51,535 nt of DNA from Rubrobacteraceae bacterium (lineage in GTDB: Bacteria > Actinomycetota > Rubrobacteria > Rubrobacterales > Rubrobacteraceae). The stretch is from positions 1 to 51,535 of the forward strand of contig JAIMBO010000008.1 of NCBI GenBank assembly GCA_023511405.1. Direction: 5' to 3'. The notes under the pieces were generated by a model that was not told where the DNA came from, did not search any database, and saw nothing but the letters and a program-made list of their open reading frames with translations. This document shows positions 41,801-51,535 of the stretch, one piece after another; position 1 is the first letter of the stretch, and the number at the start of each line of letters is the position of its first letter. The position numbers and the translations under genes were made by a program.

Positions 41801-42373
41801 AGAGCCAACCGGCACCGGAGAGAGCTCGAAGAAAGGCTCGAACGCAGGTTGCAGGAGTTGAGGCTGGAGCGCCATCTCATCCCGGACCGGCCGGTGGTCG
41901 TGAGCGCGGCTCTCATCGTACCCGCCGGTCTTCTGGCCCGCCAGGGTGGACGGGGCTTCTCCAGGAGCCTCGCGAAAGAGGCCCGGCGTGCCGTCGAAGC
42001 TCACGAGAGACGTCTGGGATACGAGCCCACGGACATGTCCGCGAAGAACCCGGGTTACGATATCGAGTCCAGGGATCCAGGAAGCGGCGCGGTCCGGTTT
42101 ATCGGGGTGAAGGCCATTGCCCCTGGCGAGTCGTCCGTGAGGGTGACTTACAACGAGATCATGACCTCCCTCAACGACCCGGAAAACTACCTTCTGGCCG
42201 TCGTCGAGGTGGACGAGAACCGTACGGGGGAACCCCTCTACATAAACGCTCCCTTCACCAGGATGCCGGATTTCTGTGCTTCTGCTGTGACCCTCGACCT
42301 GAGGGAACTGAAAGAAAAACCGGTTGCCGGCCGATCTCGGACCGGTGCTACGATGGAGGAAACAGGTGCGTAA
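38840..42373 (+). CDS. SNF2-type helicase with DUF3883 domain (copy B, altered active site)
   Basis: The protein has 1177 residues and is a full-length paralogue of the preceding helicase, with the same opening (MTRLE), Walker A (LADDPGAGKTIMAGL), DEAH, SATPHNGK motif (here LLTATPHNGK) and EQRFGRIHRIGQ. All motor motifs are intact. In the C-terminal domain GYDIES is kept (Asp1074), but the EVK motif reads FIGVK, so Glu1089 of copy A is Gly at the same residue number. If that domain is a nuclease, copy B is probably inactive in cleavage. GGGAGGGGATAA precedes the ATG. Its stop overlaps the methylase start. Both copies may form a heteromer. Confidence 0.92.
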   Translation: MTRLEALCEGAVVEGIEYGGPVTVVGVEWMDDDVLELVYRDASGSLDKILLYRYNEPRIKLLSSTDGWVFRGDGDLFRLTNEAYRLGMAYLFDPYQAVHDSVIEALPHQISAVYERMLPQQPLRFLLADDPGAGKTIMAGLLMKELLARSSLERCLVCCPGNLAGQWQDELRQKFGLHFEIVARQQIEQSPGGNPYADRDFVIGRLDHMSRNESVQKLLRGTRWDLIVVDEAHKMSATYSGGEVSKTKRYRLGELLSGLSQNFLLLTATPHNGKEEDFQLFLRLLDRDRFEGYHVNRRPDVEDLMRRVIKEELRRFDGSRLFPPREALTVTYRLSAAEERLYEEVTEYVREEFNRAEALKRGRARTVGFALTVLQRRLASSPEAIYQSLVRRRERLEAKLEEERKKARRVTEVEQEPGLNELASKLREESDETTGEETEEAEEQLLDLATAALTLAELEEEIETLRYLERIAYRVRQGNLDRKWEELSKLLRDEPQMFDECGNRRKIIIFTEHRDTLKYLESRIRTLLGESGGVVSVTGGMTPQARKAAQTRFLEDPSVSVLIATDAAGEGINLQATNLMVNYDLPWNPNRLEQRFGRIHRIGQTKKCFLWNLIAENTREGDVYQTLLRKLERESRALGGRVFDVLGELFEETPLSELLVRAVREGESGQAPGKVKRELDKILSHKRLQSLLQREALAHEVLTVEQLFGMRKEVERARLRRLQPHYAASFFVEAFRRLGGRIEKREPGRFEILRVPDMVLSHARKLPGGRQVSERYPRITFDKDLRKVRGQHPAIYLSFGHPLLEAVVSLSLERFGDVMGKGAVLVDESDPGEEMRVLVCLKHVIRDGRKDRSGSHYTVSSRMQFVELYEDMSARDAGPAPYLDYRPATAEERALAEALSTFSGTVEGRAVNYAVTELVPRHVQEVKERVEERVAKIEKAVRKRLEAEISYWREEVIPYHKELKVLERHYSPANSAERRRVLQGHIYRANRHRRELEERLERRLQELRLERHLIPDRPVVVSAALIVPAGLLARQGGRGFSRSLAKEARRAVEAHERRLGYEPTDMSAKNPGYDIESRDPGSGAVRFIGVKAIAPGESSVRVTYNEIMTSLNDPENYLLAVVEVDENRTGEPLYINAPFTRMPDFCASAVTLDLRELKEKPVAGRSRTGATMEETGA

Positions 42374-45095
42374 GAAGCTCATAGAAGTAGCGCTGCCGCT
42401 GGACGCCATAAACCGCGAGTCGGCCCGCGAGAAGTCCATCCGCCACGGCCACCCCTCCACGCTGCATTTGTGGTGGTCGCGGAAACCCCTCGCAACGTGC
42501 CGGGCGGTGCTCTTCGCCTCTCTGGTGGACGACCCCGCAAACGACCTGCCCGAGGAGGAGGCGAAGGCCGAGCGCGAGAGGCTCTTCGGCATACTGGAGG
42601 AGCTGGTCAGGTGGGAGAACTCAAACGACGAGCGCGTGTTGGAGCGCGCCAGGGCGGAGATTCGTAAATCCACCGGAGGGAATCCGCCCCCCGTCCTCGA
42701 CCCCTTCTGCGGCGGCGGCTCCATCCCGCTGGAGGCCCAGCGCCTCGGCCTCGAAGCCCACGGCAGCGACCTCAATCCGGTGGCGGTGATGATCACGAAG
42801 GCCCTGATCGAGATCCCCCCGAAGTTCTCGAACGAGCCGCCCGTGAACCCGAAGTCGCGAGAGAACGCCGGCCTCTCCACCTGGCGCGGGGCGCAGGGGC
42901 TCGCCGAGGACGTGCGCTACTACGGGGCGTGGATGCGCGAGGAGGCCGAAAAGAGGATCGGCCACCTGTATCCGAAAGGGCCGAACGGGGAGACCGTGAT
43001 CGCCTGGCTCTGGGCGCGCACCGTCCGCTGCCCCAACCCCGCCTGCGGCGCCGAGATGCCGCTCGCGAGCAAGTTCTGGCTCTCCAAGAAGAAAGGCAAG
43101 AAGGCGTGGGTGGAGCCGGTGGTGGAGGGGAGGCGGGTGCGCTTCGAGGTCAAGAAGGGGGACGGCGTCCCGAGAGAGGGTACGGTGAACCGCAAAGGTG
43201 CGACCTGCGTTGTGTGCCAGAGCGCGGTGCCGTTTGCGCACATTCGCTCCGAAGGCAAGGCCGGGCGCATGGGCCAGCAGCTCATGGCCATCGTCGCCGA
43301 GGGGCACCAGGGCCGGGAGTACCTGCCAGCGAGCGAGGAGCACGTGCGGGCGGCCGAGAAGGCCGAGCCGGAGTGGAGGCCGGATCATGAGCTGCCGCAC
43401 AACCCGCGCGATTTCAAGACGCCGAACTATGGCATGAGAACCTTCGCCGACCTCTTCACCCCGCGCCAGCTTGTCGCGCTCACGACGTTCTCGGATCTCG
43501 TGGGGGAGGCGCGGGGGCGGGTGATCTCCGACGCCACCGAGGCCGGGCTCCCGGAAGACCGCGCCACCGCCTACGCTGATGCCGTGGCGACGTATTTGGG
43601 TATGGCCGTAAGTAGATTCAGCGACATATGCAACTCGCTTTGTATGTGGGAAAACACGAAAACCCAAGTTCGCCATTTGTTTACACGTCAAGCGGTACCC
43701 ATGCTTTGGGATTTTGCAGAAGCGAACATTTTTGCTGAAGCAGCAGGCGATTACAAAGTCACACTGAATACCATGCTCAAGGTGCTTGATCGAGCCTCCA
43801 CTGCGGCGAACGGAGAAGTTTACCAGCGGGACGCGACCTCTTCCATCGACGGTGTGGAGCGTCCGCTCATCTCTACCGACCCGCCCTACTATGACAACAT
43901 CGGCTACGCGGACCTCTCGGACTTCTTCTACGTCTGGCTGCGACGCTCGCTAGGAAAGGTCTACCCGGAGCTCTTCGGCACGATGCTCGCCCCCAAGGCC
44001 CCGGAGCTCGTCGCCACCCCGTACCGCTTCGGCGGGAGCAAGCAGAAGGTGCGGGAGTTCTTCGAGCGGGGGCTCGGGGAGGCGTTCCGCAGGATACGCG
44101 AGAAGGCCCACCCGGACTACCCCGTGACCGTCTACTACGCCTTCAAGCAATCCGAGAGCGAGCGCGTCGAGGATGGCGACGGGAGCGGGGTGATGGCCGT
44201 CGCCTCCACGGGCTGGGAGACGATGCTCGAGGGGCTCATGGCCGCCGGGTTCCAGATCACCGGCACCTGGCCGATGCGTACCGAGCTGTCGAATCGTCCC
44301 GTTGCGTCGGGAACCAACGCCCTCGCCTCCTCGGTGGTGATGGTGTGCCGTCCGCGTCCCGAGAACGCTCCGGTCGCCTCGCGGCGGGAGTTCCAGAACG
44401 CGCTGCGGCGCGAGCTTCCGGGGGCTCTTGAGGTGATGATGAGCGAGAACATCGCCCCGGTGGACCTCGCGCAGGCCACCATCGGCCCCGGCATGGCGAT
44501 ATATTCGCGCTACTCGAAGGTGATCGAGGCCGACGGCTCGCCGATGCGGGTGCGCGCGGCGCTCCAGATCATCAACCGCATCCTCGACGAGTACCTCTCC
44601 GAGGCGGAGGGCGAGGTGGACCCGCACACCCGCTTCGCCATCACCTGGTTCGAGCAGCACGGCATGGAGTCCGGCCCCTACGGCGACGCGGAGACCATCG
44701 CCACCGCCCGGGGCGTCTCGGTGCGCGGCGTGCAGGACGCCGGCATCCTGGAGGCGCGGGCGGGCAGGGTGCGCCTGCTCCGGCGCGAGGAGCTTTCCTC
44801 CGAATGGGACCCGTCCACCGACCATCGTCTCACCGATTGGGAGATCGTCCAGTATCTGATCCTTGCGCTGCAGACGAAGGGCGAGCAGGGAGCGGCGCAA
44901 CTGCTCGTAAGGATCGGGGAGCGGGGGGAGGGGGCGCGCGACCTCGCCTACCGCCTCTACGGCATCTGCGACCGCAAGAAGTGGGCCGAGGAGGCGCTCG
45001 CGTACAACGGCCTCGTCACCTCGTGGTCCGAGATCACACGCCTCGCCGCCGAGAATCCCTCCGGCGTCGAAGCGCAAGGTAGCCTCGATGTCTAG
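42366..45095 (+). CDS. DUF1156 DNA methylase
   Basis: The protein has 909 residues from the GTG at 42366, preceded by GGAGGAAACAG and overlapping the helicase stop by 8 bp. The N-terminal DUF1156 signature is RKKLIEVALPLDAIN ... HGHPSTLHLWWSRKPLA. LDPFCGGGSIPLEA (about 111) binds AdoMet and STDPPYYDNIGYADLSDFFY (Asp505) is the catalytic site. A CxxC-type zinc patch (CPNPAC, CVVC) lies between. Proteins of this family are found with DUF499 ATPases in anti-phage loci (established). About 220 bp near 43590-43810 differ sharply in base and codon use from the rest while the frame stays intact. Confidence 0.92.
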   Translation: MRKKLIEVALPLDAINRESAREKSIRHGHPSTLHLWWSRKPLATCRAVLFASLVDDPANDLPEEEAKAERERLFGILEELVRWENSNDERVLERARAEIRKSTGGNPPPVLDPFCGGGSIPLEAQRLGLEAHGSDLNPVAVMITKALIEIPPKFSNEPPVNPKSRENAGLSTWRGAQGLAEDVRYYGAWMREEAEKRIGHLYPKGPNGETVIAWLWARTVRCPNPACGAEMPLASKFWLSKKKGKKAWVEPVVEGRRVRFEVKKGDGVPREGTVNRKGATCVVCQSAVPFAHIRSEGKAGRMGQQLMAIVAEGHQGREYLPASEEHVRAAEKAEPEWRPDHELPHNPRDFKTPNYGMRTFADLFTPRQLVALTTFSDLVGEARGRVISDATEAGLPEDRATAYADAVATYLGMAVSRFSDICNSLCMWENTKTQVRHLFTRQAVPMLWDFAEANIFAEAAGDYKVTLNTMLKVLDRASTAANGEVYQRDATSSIDGVERPLISTDPPYYDNIGYADLSDFFYVWLRRSLGKVYPELFGTMLAPKAPELVATPYRFGGSKQKVREFFERGLGEAFRRIREKAHPDYPVTVYYAFKQSESERVEDGDGSGVMAVASTGWETMLEGLMAAGFQITGTWPMRTELSNRPVASGTNALASSVVMVCRPRPENAPVASRREFQNALRRELPGALEVMMSENIAPVDLAQATIGPGMAIYSRYSKVIEADGSPMRVRAALQIINRILDEYLSEAEGEVDPHTRFAITWFEQHGMESGPYGDAETIATARGVSVRGVQDAGILEARAGRVRLLRREELSSEWDPSTDHRLTDWEIVQYLILALQTKGEQGAAQLLVRIGERGEGARDLAYRLYGICDRKKWAEEALAYNGLVTSWSEITRLAAENPSGVEAQGSLDV

Positions 45096-45182
45096 CCACC
45101 GCCTTCTGCAGGCCCCACATGCTGCGTGCAAGGTAAACTGTGCAAGTGTAAGGCGGCAAAAGTAAGGACCTCAGGAGCAAAG

Positions 45183-45434
45183 ATGGAGCTCAAGGCGAAG
45201 ATAACGAGCAAGGGGCAGCTCACCCTTCCGAAGCGGGTGCGGAGGGCGCTCGGCGTGCGGGAGGGGGACAGCCTGATCTTCGAGATCGGTGAGAATGGCG
45301 AGGAGGTTCGGGTACGGGTTGCACGCAGGCCGGTGTCCTTCGCGGATTATGCGGGGGCGTGGCGTGAGGGAGAGGGCATGAGCTGGGAGGATGTAGACGA
45401 GTACATGCGAGAGCTTCGAGGCCACGACGACTGA
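45183..45434 (+). CDS. AbrB/MazE-like antitoxin
   Basis: The protein has 83 residues. KAKITSKGQLTLPKRVRRALGVREGDSLIFEI is a SpoVT/AbrB swapped-hairpin DNA-binding domain, and the acidic helical tail (SWEDVDEYMRELRG) should bind the toxin. The ATG at 45183 follows CAGGAGCAAAG. It lies 6 bp before the PIN toxin gene, inside the defence operon. Confidence 0.88.
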   Translation: MELKAKITSKGQLTLPKRVRRALGVREGDSLIFEIGENGEEVRVRVARRPVSFADYAGAWREGEGMSWEDVDEYMRELRGHDD

Positions 45435-45440
45435 CGGAGC

Positions 45441-45875
45441 ATGATCGTCGCCGTGGACACCAACGTTTTCGTCCGGCTCCTCTCCGGTGACGAGGAGACC
45501 GCCTCCATCATCCGGGAAGAGTTAGAGGATGTCGCGGCGAGGGGCCGGTTGACCGTCTCTCCCCCGGTTTACGCCGAGCTTGCGGCGGGCAGGAGCCACG
45601 AGGATGTGGACGAGTTCTTCTCTGCCAAAAGCATCGAAGTGGACTGGCATCTGGAGGCCGAGATATGGAGGGAGGCTGGCACGCGCTTCGGCAAGTATGC
45701 CCGAGACCGCAGACGGCAGGGGAGAGACGCCGGTCCCAGGCGCATACTCGCGGATTTCCTCATCGGGGCGCACGCGCTTCACCTGGCGGACGCCCTGCTC
45801 ACATCAGATACCGGGATCTTCGCCACCTACTTCCCGGACCTGAGAGTCATCTCGCCTCGGAGACCTGAAACCTGA
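45441..45875 (+). CDS. vapC: PIN-domain toxin (VapC-like)
   Basis: The protein has 144 residues with Asp6 (AVDTNVFVRLL), Glu about 46 (VYAELAAG), Asp about 105 (LADFLIGAHAL) and Asp about 123 (TSDTGIFATYFPDL), a full PIN active site. With the AbrB-like antitoxin before it this is a VapBC pair unrelated in detail to the one at 22.8-23.5 kb. It sits between methylase and DUF499 gene, with 24 bp to the latter, so it is probably co-transcribed and could act as an addiction or last-line toxin of the island. Confidence 0.88.
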   Translation: MIVAVDTNVFVRLLSGDEETASIIREELEDVAARGRLTVSPPVYAELAAGRSHEDVDEFFSAKSIEVDWHLEAEIWREAGTRFGKYARDRRRQGRDAGPRRILADFLIGAHALHLADALLTSDTGIFATYFPDLRVISPRRPET

Positions 45876-45899
45876 GATCCTGCAGGGGGAACGGAGAGC

Positions 45900-49220
<3,321 letters not shown>

Positions 49221-49236
49221 GGATACAGAGGTTCGA

Positions 49237-50016
49237 ATGAGGAGCGTAGATCCGGACGAGTTTACGGCCCAGGTCAACTACCTGGCCAAGATAGGACGGA
49301 TGATAGTCCCGCAGGCTTTCGCCTTCGTGGGACAGGACATCCTGTTTACCGGCGACGACCCGTTCAGCGCTGAGGATCTAGCGGAGCTTCTTCCCGAGGG
49401 GGCTCGCTGCTACATCGACGATGTGCATGTGTACGTGAGCGACGTGCCGGAGGACGTGGCCTTCGATCTGGTGGTGGTTGGACGGACAGACTACTCTGAA
49501 GAGGCGATCACGGACGCGATCGACAGAGGCGACGAGCCGCCGAGGTTCCTTCCCCAGGAAGGGTTCCTGGATGAGCTGCTCTTCGGGAACGACTGGTGGA
49601 ACGTTTATGTGGAATGTCTCGATGCCGTTCTGGAGTATCACCCCGGCCTTCAATACGTGAAGTCTCTAGAAACCTTCCCCTGGCCCGGTACCGACGCCGA
49701 AGAAACCGACTACCCCGGTGTGTCAGAGGCAGAGTTCCAACCGGAGACCCCGTTGTACAACCTTGGTTACAGGATCACCGGCCTCTCCCGGTCCGAGCGA
49801 TGGGAGATCCTGTGCACAAAGGCAGTGCCGGAGCTTGGACTGCAAGAGGTAGCTGAGACGATCGCCCGGCACTGTAGAGTGCGAAAGCGGCAGTTCGGAG
49901 GCAGGGAGAAGTACGCCCACGCCATAGCCGAGTGGGAGCACGACCTCGATCGGCTGAAGCGTGAGTTCTATTCCAACCGCCGCTACAAATTCTCGTGGCC
50001 TCGATCCGAACCCTAG
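49237..50016 (+). CDS. Hypothetical 259-residue protein at end of defence operon
   Basis: From the ATG at 49237 (AGAGG 7 bp upstream) it has 259 residues, 16 bp after the DUF499 gene, so it probably belongs to the operon. The N-terminal half is acidic and mixed alpha/beta. The C-terminal 80 residues (RSERWEILCTKAVPELGL ... HAIAEWEHDLDRLKREFY ... YKFSWP) form a helical module whose wording I have seen at the ends of unrelated bacterial proteins, though I cannot name it. No catalytic motif is evident. Confidence 0.7.
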   Translation: MRSVDPDEFTAQVNYLAKIGRMIVPQAFAFVGQDILFTGDDPFSAEDLAELLPEGARCYIDDVHVYVSDVPEDVAFDLVVVGRTDYSEEAITDAIDRGDEPPRFLPQEGFLDELLFGNDWWNVYVECLDAVLEYHPGLQYVKSLETFPWPGTDAEETDYPGVSEAEFQPETPLYNLGYRITGLSRSERWEILCTKAVPELGLQEVAETIARHCRVRKRQFGGREKYAHAIAEWEHDLDRLKREFYSNRRYKFSWPRSEP

Positions 50017-50378
50017 ATGCCCGGATATGACGGAAATCGGCAAGCAACCACGTAAAACAACCTGCAAAACTGCCTGTTTGGCGGACATGCCGATACTGAC
50101 TGATACGAACGGCGCCAAACCCGTAATGAGCAGGTCGGCGATTCGGTTCCGACCGTTGGCCTTTCCTCTCCTTGAGGCAGCGCGCGAGGCGTTGGGGCTG
50201 AGGTAGGGGGATAGTCTCGCATTCGAGGTCGAAGGTAGAGGTCCGAATGTGTGTGGCGAGAGCCGGGCGCCTTCGCAGGGTTCGCGGATTTCAGGGTTGT
50301 GGGGATGGATGAAGTCGCTCAGTCTCTCGCTTCACAGGCTGCCAGTCGGGTGGCAACGACCTCTGTAGTTCAGAGATC
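50017..50378. other. Intergenic region without supported gene
   Basis: Only short frames are seen. A single half-site TGACTGAT occurs near 50098. The stretch separates the defence operon from the surface-protein genes. Confidence 0.4.
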
Positions 50379-50418
50379 AAGTGCGCCCCGGCGGAGTTTG
50401 AGACGCCGGGGCACACTT
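50379..50418 (-). terminator. Intrinsic terminator after LPDTG protein gene
   Basis: AAGTGCGCCCCGGCG (50379-50393) pairs with CGCCGGGGCACACTT (50404-50418), with one mismatch and a 10-nt loop. It lies 17 bp after the stop of the minus-strand surface-protein gene. A weak T-rich run follows on that strand. Confidence 0.65.
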
Positions 50419-50434
50419 CAGTTTCTATTGAGGA

Positions 50435-50833
50435 CTATGGCTGGCGTACCCGTCTCGCTATCAGGAACAGCCCTCCCCCGAGGAGCAACACCGCAAAGCC
50501 AGGCGCCAGAGGGCTCACTCCACCGGTATCGGGCAACGCCGTGGCAGCCGCGGTGCTGGGAGCGGTCGAAACTGGAGCGGAGTACTGGTCCGACGCAGGC
50601 GTGGAGCTGGTCGGGTTTCGAGGTCCCGTGATGGTGCCATTGTCGCAGGCATAACCGTTGCCGTCAGGGTCGAGGATCTGCTTCTCCGCGGGGCTCGCCA
50701 AGAAGTCATAGTACTGCTGGGCGGCCCACTGCGAGTGGAACCCCGCGCAGCTCACCGACTGGGCGAAAGCTGTTGGTGCGGCGAGCACCGAGACCAGGAG
50801 GCAGGCCAGGAATACGTGCACGAACTTTCTCAT
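50435..50833 (-). CDS. Excalibur-domain surface protein with LPDTG sorting signal
   Basis: From the ATG at 50833 (GGAAAGGG upstream) the precursor has 132 residues. A signal peptide (MRKFVHVFLACLLVSVLAAPTAFAQ) precedes a small excalibur-type calcium-binding domain: two cysteines and the LDPDGNGYAC loop. A Ser/Thr/Pro linker leads to LPDTG (100-104), a hydrophobic helix and the basic tail RRVRQP. It should be exported and attached to the wall by a sortase. It lies behind a similar gene on the same strand. Confidence 0.85.
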   Translation of the reverse strand: MRKFVHVFLACLLVSVLAAPTAFAQSVSCAGFHSQWAAQQYYDFLASPAEKQILDPDGNGYACDNGTITGPRNPTSSTPASDQYSAPVSTAPSTAAATALPDTGGVSPLAPGFAVLLLGGGLFLIARRVRQP

Positions 50834-50852
50834 GAGAGGAACCCTTTCCAGG

Positions 50853-51269
50853 TTAGCGATACCTGCGCAAGCCCAGCAGTCCACCTCCGACGAGCAGTAC
50901 CCCCGCTATGGGAAGCAGGTGCGCCGGACCACCGGTGCTCGGCAGAGCGGCGGTGGTCGCCGGGGTGTTCGAAGGGACGGCCGTGGAACTGGCCGGCGTC
51001 GAGCTCGTCGGAGCCGAGGTGCTCGTGAGCATATCGCTCACGTACACAGCGTCCGATGGCTGCCTGCCGGCCTCTATGTCCGCAACACCCTGCTTCGACG
51101 CGCAAATGAGCTTGCCGGTGCCGGGGTCTCCGAAGGCTCCAGCGGTCCCCGGCGGACAGGTCTCGCCAGCCTGCGGAGTGGTGTCTATGTAGGTCTGCGC
51201 CAGGGCCGCCGGAGCAAGCAATAACGCAGCCGTCACGAACAGCATGGCCATCGACAGCAGCTTCCTCAA
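50853..51269 (-). CDS. Small surface protein with LPSTG sorting signal
   Basis: The start is taken as TTG at 51269 with GAAGGGAGAG before it, giving 138 residues. It has a signal peptide (RKLLSMAMLFVTAALLLAPAALAQ), a short mature domain with two cysteines (ETCPPGTAG ... KLICASKQG), a Ser/Thr/Pro linker, LPSTG (109-113), a hydrophobic helix and the tail RRYR. The linker and anchor style match the following LPDTG gene, so the two are likely paralogous in plan and co-transcribed. Mature domain function unknown. Confidence 0.82.
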   Translation of the reverse strand: MRKLLSMAMLFVTAALLLAPAALAQTYIDTTPQAGETCPPGTAGAFGDPGTGKLICASKQGVADIEAGRQPSDAVYVSDMLTSTSAPTSSTPASSTAVPSNTPATTAALPSTGGPAHLLPIAGVLLVGGGLLGLRRYR

Positions 51270-51339
51270 GAAAATCTCTCCCTTCAGGTTGTTTCCCCCA
51301 TCTACGGCCACACATTAACGGCTGGTGATCCCGTGGGTC

Positions 51340-51535
51340 AAGTTCGCCATAGAACCGGTACTACGTGCACAACGCAAGCGCAAGACGCTCTACGGCAAGA
51401 CCCGCAAGGAGGCGATGAAGAAGCTCGCCAGGGCTCTCTCCGACCGCGAGGGAGGGCCTTGCCTTCGACGCCGGAGGCCTCAGGCTCCGCAGAACACCAC
51501 CTGCGAGCGCTGCGTCCGCAAGGTGGTGGGGCAGG
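51340..51535 (+). pseudogene. Tyrosine-recombinase (integrase) N-terminal remnant, runs off window
   Basis: RYYVH (about 51357), RKRKTLYGKTRKEAMKKLARALSDREGG and then LAFDAGGLRL are the typical start of actinobacterial phage-type integrases, but they lie in different frames. One shift lies near 51375 and a second near 51457, where one extra C in GGAGGGCC breaks the frame. No start codon or ribosome site fits. It is a decayed integrase whose catalytic part would be beyond the window. Confidence 0.6.

Noticed and set aside
50098-50106. Single TGACTGAT as another TetR operator
   Set aside because: Only one arm present and no gene start follows it.

Overview
The window is high-GC DNA with actinobacterial gene content: ROK and TetR regulators, SCP2, a mycobacterium-like lipid-oxidation cluster, a DUF6230/DUF6114 pair, LPxTG-type surface proteins and AbrB/PIN toxin-antitoxin pairs. 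GTG and TTG starts are frequent. The style suggests a Rubrobacter-like or other deep-branching, possibly thermophilic actinobacterium. That placement is inference from gene content and composition, not a match to a reference.

Region 1 (1-17.0 kb) is a lipid or terpenoid/steroid-like catabolic locus. A partial ROK repressor leaves the left edge. Then come a one-domain SCP2 protein, a long-chain acyl-CoA synthetase (minus strand), and a plus-strand series: alpha/beta hydrolase, SDR, aldehyde dehydrogenase, Baeyer-Villiger monooxygenase (frameshifted), acyl-CoA dehydrogenase, thiolase, FadB-type fusion enzyme and a second SDR. A cytochrome P450 (minus strand) and two TetR regulators follow. The palindrome TGACTGA-N3-TCAGTCA recurs upstream of the hydrolase, the monooxygenase and the P450/TetR pair, with a weaker copy upstream of SCP2. 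This suggests one TetR regulon in which hydroxylation, oxidation, ester cleavage and CoA activation feed beta-oxidation.

Region 2 (17.0-22.5 kb) concerns the cell envelope: a DUF6114/DUF6230 pair, a 14-residue-repeat protein ending in LPNTG, a large secreted lytic transglycosylase/M23 endopeptidase, then a short LysR-type DNA-binding protein coupled to an unknown gene.

Region 3 (22.8-50.0 kb) is a composite defence island with two diverging arms. The left arm (minus strand) is a DPPY DNA methylase, a Dna2-like Fe-S nuclease/SF1 helicase and a VapBC pair. The right arm (plus strand) is two tandem SNF2-type helicases with DUF3883 tails, a DUF1156 methylase, an AbrB/PIN pair, a HEPN-DUF499 ATPase and an unknown protein. 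The roughly 5 kb between the arms holds small orphan genes, a degraded IS5-type transposase and a roughly 0.9 kb stretch with a consensus-like promoter, many stems and no credible reading frame, which I interpret as a large structured RNA. The combination resembles DISARM and the DUF499/DUF1156 anti-phage loci but does not match a canonical DISARM set, since no DrmA, DrmB or DrmC is visible.

Region 4 (50.0-51.5 kb) has two more small LPxTG surface proteins and a decayed tyrosine-recombinase fragment at the right edge. No rRNA, tRNA or CRISPR array was seen.
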